Shown one piece after another: positions 42,224 through 51,352 of a stretch of DNA of 64,000 nt. This stretch comes from Anaerostipes sp. MSJ-23 (lineage in GTDB: Bacteria > Bacillota > Clostridia > Lachnospirales > Lachnospiraceae): contig NZ_JAHLPY010000011.1 in NCBI RefSeq assembly GCF_018918155.1, forward strand, positions 1 through 64,000. The letters are read 5' to 3'. A model generated the notes under the pieces. The model ran no database searches. It saw nothing but the letters and a program-made list of their open reading frames with translations, and was not told where the DNA came from. Both the position numbers and the translations under genes were made by a program. Position 1 is the stretch's first letter, and every line of letters starts with the position of its first letter.

Positions 42224-44611
42224 TTGAAACTAAAAAAGAAAGGGTTAACCAATCAGATGATTATGGGAAGTGCCTGTTTTCTCTTTTGTGTGGTTTTCAT
42301 TATTCCACTGATTAGTTGTTATTATGTTAATCAATGTGTAGAAGAGGAGGCTAAGGCACAGAAAAAGAGATATGATTGGACAAAACTTGGAGAACAGCTT
42401 GAAGATGCATCAGATTATTTGACGAGTGAGGCAAGGCAGTATGTGATCACCGGTGATTCAGGACATTTCTATAATTATTGGGAAGAAGTGTGTGAAGTGC
42501 GTGCAAGAGATGATGCGCTGGAAAAGTTAGAAAAGGGAGGTCTTTATAGTCGCGAGGAAACGCTTTTAAAGAAAGCAAAAAAAAATTCAGATGAGTTGAT
42601 AAAAACGGAAGAATTGGCGATGAAAATGAAGATGGATGTTTCTGGGGTAACGATTAATCATAATGCAAAGAAGAAAAAGTATAAAGAGAGAGTTGAACAT
42701 GTGATTCTTCCAGCTGCCTATAAAAAAATGACAAAATCGCAAAAAGAAAAACAGGCGATTGCTCTTTTATATGATGATGCTTATGAAGAAGCAAAACAAT
42801 CAATTATGATCCCAATTCATGCATTTCAAAAAAGTATTAATGAAAGAATGGATACAGAAGTAAGAAAAAAGGGATCAGGAAGAGCCATGGCTTTGAAAGT
42901 GCAAACAGGAAGTCTCTGTCTGCTTCCGGTGATTATTGGAGCATGGATTGTACTTATTGCAAAGCTATATGTCAGACCAGTTCGTGAATATACAAAGGCA
43001 ATGGCTAGTAAAAAAGAGAAACAGATTCGAGTGCTTCCATCTGGTGTTTATGAAATGCGTTATCTTGGAAAAGAATTTAATCATCTTTCAGAAAGATTGC
43101 AAAAGGAAAGTGAGAGAGCAAAGCAAGCCAGTCAGGCGAAGACAGAATTTTTAGCAAAAATGAGTCACGAATTTCGTACACCATTAAATTCTATTAGTGG
43201 TTATTTATATTTATTAGAAAAAAGCCCACTAACAGCAAAACAAAAAGACTATTGTCATTCTATGCATCTTTCTTCGCAAGGATTATTAAAATTGATTGAT
43301 CAAGTTTTAGATCTTTCGAAAATAGAGTCTGGGCAGATGGTTTTTGAATATCGTCCTATGAAAATAAAAAATATGATAATGCAGGTAGAAAAAATGATGC
43401 GTCCGACGGCACAGGAAAAAGGACTTTTGATGGCCATAGAATTTGATGAAAAGCTTCCAAAGACTGTGATCGGGGATGAGTTTCGGCTAAAACAGATCTT
43501 ATTAAATCTTGTTGGAAATGGAATTAAGTTTTCAAAGTATGGAAAGATTACATTAAAAGTATGTTTATTGGAAAAGAAAGAACAATATGATCGTGTATTT
43601 TTTTCTGTAACAGATCAAGGAATTGGAATTCCGAAAGATCGAATTGGGGAAATTTTTCAGGATTTTGTACAGAGTGATACAACCATTACAAGAAGATTTG
43701 GTGGAACTGGGCTTGGCCTTCCAATTACGAAAAAAATGATTGAAGAATTCAATCATGGGAAAGATACGTTGCATGTAAAATCAAAAGAAGGACAAGGTTC
43801 TTGTTTTTCTTTTACTATGAATTTTCAGAAAGCAGAGCAGAAAAAAAAGGAGACTGAACATTCAAATGAAAAAAAAGAAATAAAATTTTGTGGACAAAAA
43901 ATTTTGCTTGTTGATGACGATACTATGAATTTAAGAGTGGAAAAGGAAATTTTGTTTCAGGCAGGGTTAGAAGTAAAGACGGCAGACAGTGGAAAGAATG
44001 CTATAAAAGAAGCAAGAGAGGCCCTTTATGATCTGATTCTGGTTGATATTCGGATGCCAGACATGAATGGATATGAATTGGCAGAAAATATAAGAAAAAT
44101 TGTCGGATATGAGAAGATTCCAATCGTAGCACTGACGGCAGATGCAATAGGAGAAACCAGAGAAAAAGCAAGAAAGGCGGGAATGGATTATTGTCTCATG
44201 AAACCATTGCGTCCAGGCCAATTGCTTCATGTTTTGAATCATGAACTTGTATTAGAGCAGGAAGATACATCTATTTTTCTTGGGGAAGAATTATTAAAAA
44301 CTGTGGGAGATGACAGACAGACATATAAAGAACTGATCGAAATGTTTTTAAAGAGTCAAGAAAAACAGTTTCATGTAATCCGTCAGGCTATGATGGAAAA
44401 TGATGATGAAACGGTAGAAAGTGTCTTGCACAAAATGAAGGGAAGCGCAGGAAGCCTCTACTGTAATCTTTTTTATATAACATTGTGTAAAATGCACCAA
44501 AAGGCAAAAGGTGGGCAGAGGATTAAATTAGATGTTCTTATGGATGTATGGGAACAAACAAAACAAGTATTGATAAAAGAAATAAAAAATGAGGTGAGAG
44601 ATGATGTATAA
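42224..44611 (+). CDS. Hybrid sensor histidine kinase with receiver and HPt domains
   Basis: A 795-aa membrane kinase. Two membrane helices (about residues 12-33 and 223-245) enclose an extracellular sensor of about 190 residues. Then come a linker/HAMP-like region, HisKA with FLAKMSHEFRTPLN (His315), HATPase_c with NGIKFSKYGKI and DQGIGIPKD and FGGTGLGLPI, a receiver (KILLVDDDTMNL; phosphoacceptor Asp608 in LVDIRMPDMNG), and a C-terminal HPt with LHKMKGSAGSL (His736). The start is TTG at 42224 with GAGAGG upstream. Phosphate should pass His315-Asp608-His736 to the response regulator downstream, which overlaps by 11 bp. Confidence 0.9.
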   Translation: MKLKKKGLTNQMIMGSACFLFCVVFIIPLISCYYVNQCVEEEAKAQKKRYDWTKLGEQLEDASDYLTSEARQYVITGDSGHFYNYWEEVCEVRARDDALEKLEKGGLYSREETLLKKAKKNSDELIKTEELAMKMKMDVSGVTINHNAKKKKYKERVEHVILPAAYKKMTKSQKEKQAIALLYDDAYEEAKQSIMIPIHAFQKSINERMDTEVRKKGSGRAMALKVQTGSLCLLPVIIGAWIVLIAKLYVRPVREYTKAMASKKEKQIRVLPSGVYEMRYLGKEFNHLSERLQKESERAKQASQAKTEFLAKMSHEFRTPLNSISGYLYLLEKSPLTAKQKDYCHSMHLSSQGLLKLIDQVLDLSKIESGQMVFEYRPMKIKNMIMQVEKMMRPTAQEKGLLMAIEFDEKLPKTVIGDEFRLKQILLNLVGNGIKFSKYGKITLKVCLLEKKEQYDRVFFSVTDQGIGIPKDRIGEIFQDFVQSDTTITRRFGGTGLGLPITKKMIEEFNHGKDTLHVKSKEGQGSCFSFTMNFQKAEQKKKETEHSNEKKEIKFCGQKILLVDDDTMNLRVEKEILFQAGLEVKTADSGKNAIKEAREALYDLILVDIRMPDMNGYELAENIRKIVGYEKIPIVALTADAIGETREKARKAGMDYCLMKPLRPGQLLHVLNHELVLEQEDTSIFLGEELLKTVGDDRQTYKELIEMFLKSQEKQFHVIRQAMMENDDETVESVLHKMKGSAGSLYCNLFYITLCKMHQKAKGGQRIKLDVLMDVWEQTKQVLIKEIKNEVRDDV

Positions 44612-45362
44612 GGTTTTGATTGTGGAAGATGATGAAAATATGCGATTTTTGTATACAAAGATGAAAGAGTGGGAAGAATGTGGGTTTCGCATTGCAGCAA
44701 CGGCAGAGAATGGAAAAGAGGCGTTGGAAAAGATAGAAAAACAGTCGTTTGATATGGTTCTGACAGATATTCGTATGCCAGATATGGATGGAATTGCTTT
44801 ATTAAAACGGATCAAAGAAATGGAAATACCACTTGTAACGGTTCTTGTAAGTTCTCATGATGAGTTTGAATATGCCAGGCAGGGAATTTTATTTGGAGCT
44901 TTTGATTTCCTTGTAAAACCAGTAAGAAGACAGCAGCTTAAGGAAATGCTTCTTCGGGTTAAGGAAGTTTTCCAGATAGATAAAGAAAGAAAAGGATCTG
45001 TTGATTTCTCAGATATTGTTATGGAAAAGCTTATGTTTGACAAAAAGGATGAATTTATAAGAAAGGTATGCACTTTTTGCGCAGAAAATATAGAAGAAAA
45101 TGTAACAATGGAACAGTGTGCCAAAGAGATGGGAATCAGCAAAGATTATTTTGGAAAGCTTGCAAGAGCACATTTTCATGTATCTTTTAAAGAAATGATG
45201 AATCAGATGAAGATAGAATATGCCAAAAAACTGATGAAGGAAGAATCCCTAAAAGCTTATGAAATCAGTCAGATTCTTGGGTATGCCTCTCCGGATTATT
45301 TTACTAAGATTTTTAAACAATATACAGGAAAAACACCGAGTCAATACCGGCAAAATTCATAA
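44601..45362 (+). CDS. Response regulator, receiver plus AraC-type DNA-binding domain
   Basis: A 253-aa YesN-type regulator. The receiver (residues 1-120) has VLIVEDDENMRF, phosphoacceptor Asp56 in VLTDIRMPDMDG, SSHDEFEY and LVKPVRR. The C-terminal AraC/XylS double helix-turn-helix (about 155-253) has MEQCAKEMGISKDYFGKLARAHF and AYEISQILGYASPDYFTKIFKQYTGKTPSQYR. It overlaps the kinase gene, so they form a two-component pair. Direct repeats 8 bp after its stop may be its binding sites. Confidence 0.92.
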   Translation: MMYKVLIVEDDENMRFLYTKMKEWEECGFRIAATAENGKEALEKIEKQSFDMVLTDIRMPDMDGIALLKRIKEMEIPLVTVLVSSHDEFEYARQGILFGAFDFLVKPVRRQQLKEMLLRVKEVFQIDKERKGSVDFSDIVMEKLMFDKKDEFIRKVCTFCAENIEENVTMEQCAKEMGISKDYFGKLARAHFHVSFKEMMNQMKIEYAKKLMKEESLKAYEISQILGYASPDYFTKIFKQYTGKTPSQYRQNS

Positions 45363-45369
45363 AAAATCA

Positions 45370-45401
45370 GATAATTCCTGCTTTTTATAGGATAATTCCT
45401 G
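45370..45401 (+). repeat. Two direct repeats spaced 21 bp, candidate AraC-type operator
   Basis: GATAATTCCTG occurs at 45370-45380 and again at 45391-45401, exactly 21 bp apart, i.e. two helical turns on the same face. AraC-type regulators commonly bind such repeats. A weak promoter follows (TGTTCT 45412-45417, 17 bp, TAAGAT 45435-45440), ideal for activation of the gene at 45481. Confidence 0.55.
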
Positions 45402-45480
45402 TTTTTTTGGGTGTTCTCTTTTTAGAAGCCATGATAAGATACAACCATCCAAACAAGACGACAGAAAGGAGAGACCGACG

Positions 45481-46113
45481 ATGAAAAATTATGTAATCAC
45501 CATCGCAAGGGGATTTGGAAGCGGTGGAAAATATGTAGGAAAACAATTGTCAAAAAAACTTGGAATTCCGTGTTATGATAGTAAAATCTTATCGATGGCA
45601 TCGGAATATAGTGGAATCAATGAAAATCTTTTTCATCAAGTGGACGAACGATTAAGAAAAAAATCAATTTTCAGACGGCGTTCTCGTATGGCAGGAAGAG
45701 ATTATATTGTTGGACCAACAGAAAAACAATTTACATCGGATGATAATCTATTTCGTATACAAACGAAAGTGATTGAAGATCTAGCCGAAAATCAATCCTG
45801 TATCATTATTGGAAAATGCGCCAATCATATTTTGAGACAAAAAAGTAATGTTGTAAGTGTTTATATTGAGGCACCAAGAAAAGATTGTGTGGCAAGTATC
45901 CGGGATCTTCTGGCAGTGACAGAAGAGGAAGCAAACCATATGATACAAGAAACAGACCGTTATCGGAGTGATTATTATAAATACTATAGCGGTGGGGACG
46001 AATGGACGAATCCAATTTTATATGATATGACATTAAATACAGGGAGGATTGGACGAGATCAGAGTGTGGAACTGATCATACAATATTTGAACATAAAATT
46101 TCAAAAAAAATAG
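45481..46113 (+). CDS. Cytidylate-kinase-like family protein
   Basis: A 210-aa protein of the cytidylate-kinase-like (AAK6/Cytidylate_kin2) family. The N-terminal ITIARGFGSGGKYVGKQLSKKLGIPCYD is the P-loop-like motif, followed by FRIQTKVIEDLA, CIIIGKCANHIL and a C-terminal Tyr-rich RYRSDYYKYYSGGDEW. Such proteins occur next to transporters and regulators in Clostridia; substrate unknown. The ribosome site AAAGGAGAG precedes the ATG. It lies between the two-component pair and the urea transporter. Confidence 0.85.
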   Translation: MKNYVITIARGFGSGGKYVGKQLSKKLGIPCYDSKILSMASEYSGINENLFHQVDERLRKKSIFRRRSRMAGRDYIVGPTEKQFTSDDNLFRIQTKVIEDLAENQSCIIIGKCANHILRQKSNVVSVYIEAPRKDCVASIRDLLAVTEEEANHMIQETDRYRSDYYKYYSGGDEWTNPILYDMTLNTGRIGRDQSVELIIQYLNIKFQKK

Positions 46114-46135
46114 AAAGAATCAATCAATGGCAAAG

Positions 46136-46177
46136 AGGTCGTTATCGAAAAATCGGTAATGGCTTTTTATTTTGAAA
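46136..46177 (+). terminator. Hairpin with T-tract between the kinase-like gene and urtA
   Basis: A 12-bp stem with several G-U pairs, AGGTCGTTATCG (46136-46147) with CGGTAATGGCTT (46154-46165), is followed by TTTATTTT. It lies between genes on the same strand and 12 bp before the urtA ribosome site, so it may terminate upstream transcription or attenuate urtA. Confidence 0.6.
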
Positions 46178-46188
46178 GGAGAATTGTT

Positions 46189-47436
46189 ATGAAGAAAGGG
46201 TACTGGAAGAAGGGAATTGTTCTTGCAATGACAGCTATCTTAGCATTTGGTGTTGCAGGGTGTGGAAAAAGAAAAGATACAGGAAGTAGTAACGGAGGAG
46301 GAGATACTGTAAAAGTTGGAATTTTACATTCTTTGACTGGATCTATGGCGATTAGTGAAGAGGCAGTACGAGATGCTGAAGTTCTTGCTATCAATGAAAT
46401 TAATAAAAGTGGAGGCGTTTTAGGAAAGAAAATTAAATATGTAGAAGAAGATGGAGCTTCCGAACCTTCTACCTTTGCAACAAAGGCAGAGAAGTTGATT
46501 GATAGTGAAGGAGTGGCAACCGTGTTTGGATGCTGGACTTCTTCTTCAAGAAAGGCGGTAAAGACAGCATTTGAAGATTATAATAATCTGTTATGGTATC
46601 CAGTACAGTATGAAGGAATGGAATCTTCTAAAAACATTGTTTATACTGGTGCCGCACCAAATCAGCAGATCGTACCGGCAATCGAATATCTGAAGAAAAA
46701 GGGATATAAGAAAATGTTTTTGCTTGGATCTGATTATGTATTTCCAAGAACAGCCAATATGATCATTAAAGCACAGGCAAAAGCACTTGGTATGGAAGTA
46801 GTCGGAGAAGAATATGCCGATATGGATCAGACAGATTTTGCTGCAGTCATTGCAAAGATTGAAAAAGCGAAACCAGATGTTATTGTTAATACATTAAATG
46901 GAACTGGAAATGTATCGTTCTTTAAGCAGATGGCAGAGAAAAATTATACAAGTAAAGATTATATGACCATGTCATTTTCTATTGCGGAGGAAGAGGTAAA
47001 AACGATCGGAGCCAAAATTCTAAAAGGTCATATGGTTTCATGGAATTACTATGAGACAACGAATACAAAAGAGAACAAAAAATTTGTTGCAGCGTATAAG
47101 AAAAAGTATGGTAAAAATCGTGTAACTTCTGATCCTGTAGAAGCTGGTTATGATGCAGTATATCTATGGAAAGCAGCAGTGGAAAAGGCAGGAAGTTTTG
47201 ATGTTGATGACGTAAGAAAAGCGATTAAGACAGGAACGATCTCCTTCCAGGCACCAGAAGGAAAAGTAACGATTGATGGAAATAATCAGCATCTTGCAAA
47301 ACCGGTTCGCATTGGTGTGATCAAGGGTGATGGTTTAATTTATACAACCTATGAAACAAAGGGAACTGTGAAACCGGATCCATATTTAAAATCCTATGAC
47401 TGGGCAGTGAAAGCAAAGCTTCAGCCATTAGAATAA
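46189..47436 (+). CDS. urtA: Urea ABC transporter substrate-binding lipoprotein UrtA
   Basis: A 415-aa periplasmic-type binding protein, a lipoprotein with lipobox FGVAGC near residue 25. The mature part starts VKVGILHSLTGSMAISEEAV and contains ATVFGCWTSSSRKAVKTAFE, LLWYPVQYEGMESSKNIVYTGAAPNQQI in pieces and DQTDFAAVIAKIEKAKPDVIVNTLNGTGN in pieces, matching UrtA rather than branched-chain amino-acid LivK. The ATG at 46189 follows AAAGGAG. It is the first of urtABCDE. Confidence 0.94.
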   Translation: MKKGYWKKGIVLAMTAILAFGVAGCGKRKDTGSSNGGGDTVKVGILHSLTGSMAISEEAVRDAEVLAINEINKSGGVLGKKIKYVEEDGASEPSTFATKAEKLIDSEGVATVFGCWTSSSRKAVKTAFEDYNNLLWYPVQYEGMESSKNIVYTGAAPNQQIVPAIEYLKKKGYKKMFLLGSDYVFPRTANMIIKAQAKALGMEVVGEEYADMDQTDFAAVIAKIEKAKPDVIVNTLNGTGNVSFFKQMAEKNYTSKDYMTMSFSIAEEEVKTIGAKILKGHMVSWNYYETTNTKENKKFVAAYKKKYGKNRVTSDPVEAGYDAVYLWKAAVEKAGSFDVDDVRKAIKTGTISFQAPEGKVTIDGNNQHLAKPVRIGVIKGDGLIYTTYETKGTVKPDPYLKSYDWAVKAKLQPLE

Positions 47437-47455
47437 AAGAAACGAGGTGTTGCAA

Positions 47456-48361
47456 ATGGTACAGTTAATCAATACATTATTTAACGGGTTGAGTTTGAGT
47501 TCCATTGTTCTTTTGACATCACTTGGACTTGCAATTACTTTTGGTCTGATGCGTGTGATTAACATGGCACACGGAGAGTTTGTAATGATTGGAGCTTATA
47601 CAACCTATGTTGTTCAAAATGTGTTTTCCGGCTTTTTGCCGGAAAGCATCCAATGGATTTTTTATTTTGCAGCAATTCCGATTGCTTTTGGAATTACCTT
47701 TTTATTTGGAAGCATTCTTGAAAAACTTGTTATTTCAAGATTGTATGGAAGAGAAATGGATAGTCTTCTTGCTACTTGGGGAATTAGTTTGATTTTGCAG
47801 CAGGCTGCAAGAAGTATTTTTGGGACACAAGGAGTGAATGTAACAGCACCTTCCTTTTTACAGGGAGGATTAAAAATTGGAGGATGTACATTCTCTTATA
47901 ATCGTATTTTTATCATTTTTCTTGTGCTTCTTTGTCTCATAGGTATGTACTTTGTTATTTATCGGTCAGGATTTGGAAAGAAAATGAGAGCCGTTATGCA
48001 AAATCGTCCGATGGCACAGTGTATGGGAATTGATTCAAGAAAAGTCGATAATATTACCTTTGCCATAGGATCTGGACTTGCGGGTATTGCAGGATGTTCC
48101 GTTGCATTGTTGGGATCTATTGATTCAACCATTGGACAAAGTTATATTGTTAATTCCTTTATGGCAGTTGTTCTTGGAGGTGTTGGAAAGCTTGCCGGTA
48201 CGGTTCTTGGTTCTGGAATTATTGGATTTTCCAGTATCTTTACAGAAAATTATACATCATCAACGATTGCAAAGGCATTGGTTTTATTAATTGTAATTAT
48301 TTTTCTTCAGAAACGACCGCAAGGTTTATTTGTCATCAAGAGCAGAAGTTTGGATGAGTAA
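47456..48361 (+). CDS. urtB: Urea ABC transporter permease UrtB
   Basis: A 301-aa permease of the LivH type with about eight membrane helices. Conserved segments are GLAITFGLMRVINMAHGEFVMIGAYT, SLLATWGISLILQQAARSIFGTQGVNV and GGVGKLAGTVLGSGIIGF. The ATG at 47456 is chosen with GAGGTG upstream; an in-frame GTG at 47447 overlaps that ribosome site. It pairs with UrtC. Confidence 0.93.
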   Translation: MVQLINTLFNGLSLSSIVLLTSLGLAITFGLMRVINMAHGEFVMIGAYTTYVVQNVFSGFLPESIQWIFYFAAIPIAFGITFLFGSILEKLVISRLYGREMDSLLATWGISLILQQAARSIFGTQGVNVTAPSFLQGGLKIGGCTFSYNRIFIIFLVLLCLIGMYFVIYRSGFGKKMRAVMQNRPMAQCMGIDSRKVDNITFAIGSGLAGIAGCSVALLGSIDSTIGQSYIVNSFMAVVLGGVGKLAGTVLGSGIIGFSSIFTENYTSSTIAKALVLLIVIIFLQKRPQGLFVIKSRSLDE

Positions 48362-48378
48362 AAGGAAAGGAGGCTTCT

Positions 48379-49476
48379 ATGAAAAAAATAAAAAAACAGG
48401 GAAGCAATATCTGCTTTCTGATAATTGTCATCTTATTAGCACTTGTTCCTATCATGTATCAGTATGAGTTGATTGAAGCAAGTTCAACGGTTTTATTTAT
48501 TGGAAAATGTATGGCATTTGCCATTGTAGCGATTGGACTGGATTTGATTTGGGGATATACAGGAATCCTAAGTCTTGGTCATGGGTTATACTTTGCTCTC
48601 GGAGGATACGCCATGGCAATGTATTTAAAACTTCAAAGGACTGGAGGAGGTATTACAGATTTTATGCACATTGGAGGTTTAAAAGAGCTTCCTCTTGTAT
48701 GGAAGCCATTTTTAAGCCTTCCGGTATCCATTTTTTTGATTTTATTTGTGCCGGGAATTTTGGCAGGAGTTATAGGATATTTTATTTTTAAAAATAGGGT
48801 AAAGGGTGTTTATTTTTCTATTATCTCTCAGGCACTGACATGGGCAGCATATTCTATTTTTATTGCGTTATCTCCTTATACAAACGGAAATGTCGGAATT
48901 ACAGATATTCAGTCTGTATTTGGAAGTATTAAAGGTTCCATGAATTTTGGAAATCTTCAGATTTTATTTTATAGTGCATTGATTTTACTAATTCTTGTTT
49001 ATGCAGGAGCAAAATTTTTAACAGGACGCAAATTTGGAAAGCTTTTAATTGCGATTCGTGATGGAGAAAATAGAACTTATTTTTCTGGATATCAAGTGAG
49101 TCGTTACAAAACATTTATTTATGTATTATCTGCGATTTTAGCAGGAATTGCAGGAGCAATCTTTGTAAACTTTAATGGAAGCATTACACCAAATCAGATG
49201 ACGATAGCATATTCGATTACTATGGTGATTTGGGTTGCAGTCGGTGGAAGAGGAACGATTATTGGTGCTGTGATAGGAGCATTTTTAATTAATATGTGCG
49301 AATATAAATTAAGTTCCGGAGGACTTGTAGAAGTATGGCAGTATTTGATAGGAGCAATTTTCTGTATTACGATTATCTTCTTCAAAGGTGGAATTATAGG
49401 AATCGTTAGAGATCATCTTTTTGCTTCTGGAAGGAGAAAAAAGGCAGAGAGGAGGGAGCTAAGACAGAATTCTTAG
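48379..49476 (+). CDS. urtC: Urea ABC transporter permease UrtC
   Basis: A 365-aa permease of the LivM type with eight or more helices. Motifs are AIGLDLIWGYTGILSLGHGLYFALGGYAMAMYL in pieces, ITDIQSVFGS, FGKLLIAIRDGENRTYFSGYQVSRYKTFIYVLSAILAGIAGAIF in pieces and VGGRGTIIGAVIGAFL. The insertion after KLQRTGGGITDFM is typical of UrtC. GGAGG precedes the ATG. Confidence 0.93.
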   Translation: MKKIKKQGSNICFLIIVILLALVPIMYQYELIEASSTVLFIGKCMAFAIVAIGLDLIWGYTGILSLGHGLYFALGGYAMAMYLKLQRTGGGITDFMHIGGLKELPLVWKPFLSLPVSIFLILFVPGILAGVIGYFIFKNRVKGVYFSIISQALTWAAYSIFIALSPYTNGNVGITDIQSVFGSIKGSMNFGNLQILFYSALILLILVYAGAKFLTGRKFGKLLIAIRDGENRTYFSGYQVSRYKTFIYVLSAILAGIAGAIFVNFNGSITPNQMTIAYSITMVIWVAVGGRGTIIGAVIGAFLINMCEYKLSSGGLVEVWQYLIGAIFCITIIFFKGGIIGIVRDHLFASGRRKKAERRELRQNS

Positions 49477-49485
49477 CGTGAAATT

Positions 49486-50250
49486 ATGAAAGAAAATGTA
49501 TTAGAAATAAAAAATATTTCGGTATGCTTTGATGGATTTTATGCATTGACTGATGTAACAGCAAATGTAAAAAGAAATAGCATTCATTTCTTTCTTGGTC
49601 CAAATGGTGCTGGAAAAACAACGCTTCTTGATATTATTTGTGCAAAAACAAAGCCAACAAAAGGAAATGTTCTTTATTATCCGAAAGAAGATAAAGAAAT
49701 GCGTCTTACCGGAATGAAAGAATATAAAATTGTACAGGCAGGTGTCGGAAGAAAGTTTCAGGTTCCTTCAGTTTTTGTTAATTTAACGGTTGAAGAAAAT
49801 ATGATTCTTTCTTTGAAAGGGCATAAAGGGATTTTTGATAGCATTTTTCGAAAACCAACAAAAGAAGAAATAGACAGTATCCATGAAGTCCTTGAAAAAG
49901 TTGGACTTTTAGAAGATATAAATACAAGGGCTGGGGCACTGGCTCATGGAAAAAAACAATGGCTTGAAATTGCGATGCAGATTGTGCAGAAGCTAGAAAT
50001 TATTATGTTAGATGAGCCGGCAGCAGGAATGGGAAAACCAGAAACATTTCGAACAGGAGAAATTTTAAAACAAATAAAAAAAGATTGTACAATTATTGTT
50101 ATTGAACATGATATGGATTTTGTCAAACAGATCGCAGACAAAGTAACAGTTCTTCATGAAGGAAAAGTTTTAATGGAAGGCGACATTAATACTGTTTTAG
50201 CAGATAAAACAGTTCAGTCTGTATATCTTGGAAGAGGAGGTGAATCTTAA
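49486..50250 (+). CDS. urtD: Urea ABC transporter ATPase UrtD
   Basis: A 254-aa ABC ATPase of the LivG type. Walker A is LGPNGAGKTTLLD, the Q-loop VGRKFQVPSVF, the signature region LAHGKKQWLEIAMQI, Walker B LEIIMLDEPAAGMGK and the switch His VIEHDMDFV. The weak ribosome context (GCGTGAA) precedes the ATG, consistent with coupling to urtC. Its stop overlaps urtE. Confidence 0.92.
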   Translation: MKENVLEIKNISVCFDGFYALTDVTANVKRNSIHFFLGPNGAGKTTLLDIICAKTKPTKGNVLYYPKEDKEMRLTGMKEYKIVQAGVGRKFQVPSVFVNLTVEENMILSLKGHKGIFDSIFRKPTKEEIDSIHEVLEKVGLLEDINTRAGALAHGKKQWLEIAMQIVQKLEIIMLDEPAAGMGKPETFRTGEILKQIKKDCTIIVIEHDMDFVKQIADKVTVLHEGKVLMEGDINTVLADKTVQSVYLGRGGES

Positions 50251-50942
50251 TGCTTACATTATCAAATGTAGATGCTTGTTATGGAGAAAGCAGAATTTTG
50301 CGAAAATTATCTATGGAAGTTCCGAAAGGAAAAATCGTAAGTTTAATTGGAAGAAATGGTGTTGGAAAGAGCACAACGCTTCGTAGTATTATGGGTTTGA
50401 TCAAAACACCAGAGGGAAGTATTAAGATGGATGGTGAAGAATTGATACAAATGCCAACTTATAAAAGAGTGCGAAATGGAATTGGGTATGTTCCTCAAGG
50501 AAGAGATATTTTCCCACAGATGACAGTAGAAGAAAATTTAGAACTTGGGTTGCAGCCGCTTGGAGGAAAAGGAAAAATACCAGATTATATTTATGATTTG
50601 TTTCCAATTCTTCCACAATTTGCAAAGCGAAAAGGTGGAGCACTTTCTGGAGGACAGCAACAGCAGCTTGCAATTGCAAGAGCTCTTGTTGCGGAACCCA
50701 AAATTTTAATTCTTGATGAACCAACCGAAGGAATTCAGCCTTCGATTATCAAAGATATTGGTGTGGCGATCAAAAAAATCAATGAATGGAAAGGAATTAC
50801 CATTCTTATGGTGGAACAATATCTTGACTTTGTATTAGAACATACGGATTACCTCAATGTTATGGAAAAAGGTGAGATTGTATATCGTAAAGAAACAAAA
50901 AAAGCGGATGCGGCAGAGGTTCAAAAGTTAATGACGGAATAA
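50250..50942 (+). CDS. urtE: Urea ABC transporter ATPase UrtE
   Basis: A 230-aa ABC ATPase of the LivF type. Walker A is IGRNGVGKSTTLRSIMGL, the Q-loop YVPQGRDIFPQMTVEENLELG, the signature LSGGQQQQLAIARAL and Walker B ILILDEPTEGIQPS. It starts at the last base of the urtD stop and follows AGAGGAGGTG. No urease gene follows in the window. Confidence 0.93.
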   Translation: MLTLSNVDACYGESRILRKLSMEVPKGKIVSLIGRNGVGKSTTLRSIMGLIKTPEGSIKMDGEELIQMPTYKRVRNGIGYVPQGRDIFPQMTVEENLELGLQPLGGKGKIPDYIYDLFPILPQFAKRKGGALSGGQQQQLAIARALVAEPKILILDEPTEGIQPSIIKDIGVAIKKINEWKGITILMVEQYLDFVLEHTDYLNVMEKGEIVYRKETKKADAAEVQKLMTE

Positions 50943-50963
50943 AAAATAATATTTTTTTCAAAT

Positions 50964-51020
50964 TTTTTCTTCAGGTTTGCTGTGAAAAAAACATTTGCAA
51001 GCCTGAAGATGAAAAATTAA
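50964..51020 (+). other. Hairpin downstream of urtE
   Basis: CTTCAGGTTTGC pairs with GCAAGCCTGAAG (about 50971-50982 and 50996-51007), with one G-U pair, but A-rich rather than T-rich sequence follows, so it is not a classical terminator. The 12-mer AAACATTTGCAA occurs twice (near 50989 and 51026). Confidence 0.4.
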
Positions 51021-51102
51021 AAAAAACATTTGCAAAAAAATACGAAAAATAGCGGTTTGTAAGGAAATTATTTAAAAAATAGAAAAAAATTTAAAAAAAG
51101 TG

Positions 51103-51132
51103 TTGACAGATGGTAACAATGCATGGTAATAT
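51103..51132 (+). promoter_or_regulatory. Promoter of the first tRNA pair
   Basis: TTGACA (51103-51108), 18 bp, TAATAT (51127-51132), 43 bp before tRNA-Gln. Confidence 0.7.
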
Positions 51133-51175
51133 TAACGAGCTGCTTGAGTGAAGAGCTTAAGCAGAACAAAAATGA

Positions 51176-51246
51176 TGGGGTATCGCCAAGTGGTAAGGCA
51201 CAGGATTCTGACTCCTGCACCGCTGGTTCGAGTCCAGCTACCCCAG
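51176..51246 (+). tRNA. tRNA-Gln (anticodon CTG), copy 1
   Basis: A full cloverleaf: acceptor TGGGGTA/TACCCCA, D-arm GCC/GGC, anticodon loop TTCTGAC with anticodon CTG, T-arm GCTGG-TTCGAGT-CCAGC. The discriminator is G; CCA is not encoded. It decodes CAG. Confidence 0.95.
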
Positions 51247-51251
51247 CTCAT

Positions 51252-51324
51252 GGGTGTGTAGCTCAGGTGGTAGAGCACTTGACTTTTAATCAAGTTGTCC
51301 GGGGTTCGAATCCCCGCACGCTCA
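51252..51324 (+). tRNA. tRNA-Lys (anticodon TTT), copy 1
   Basis: A full cloverleaf: acceptor GGGTGTG/CACGCTC with one G-U pair, D-arm GCTC/GAGC, anticodon stem CTTGA/TCAAG with loop CTTTTAA (anticodon TTT), and T-arm CCGGG-GTTCGAAT-CCCCG. The discriminator is A; CCA is not encoded. It lies 5 bp after tRNA-Gln on one transcript. Confidence 0.95.
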
Positions 51325-51352
51325 CTACAACAAAAAAAGTTGTAAAAAGTTC

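Noticed and set aside
50971-51007. Terminator for the urt operon
   Set aside because: The hairpin is good, but neither side is followed by a T-run on its own strand, so it is recorded only as a hairpin.
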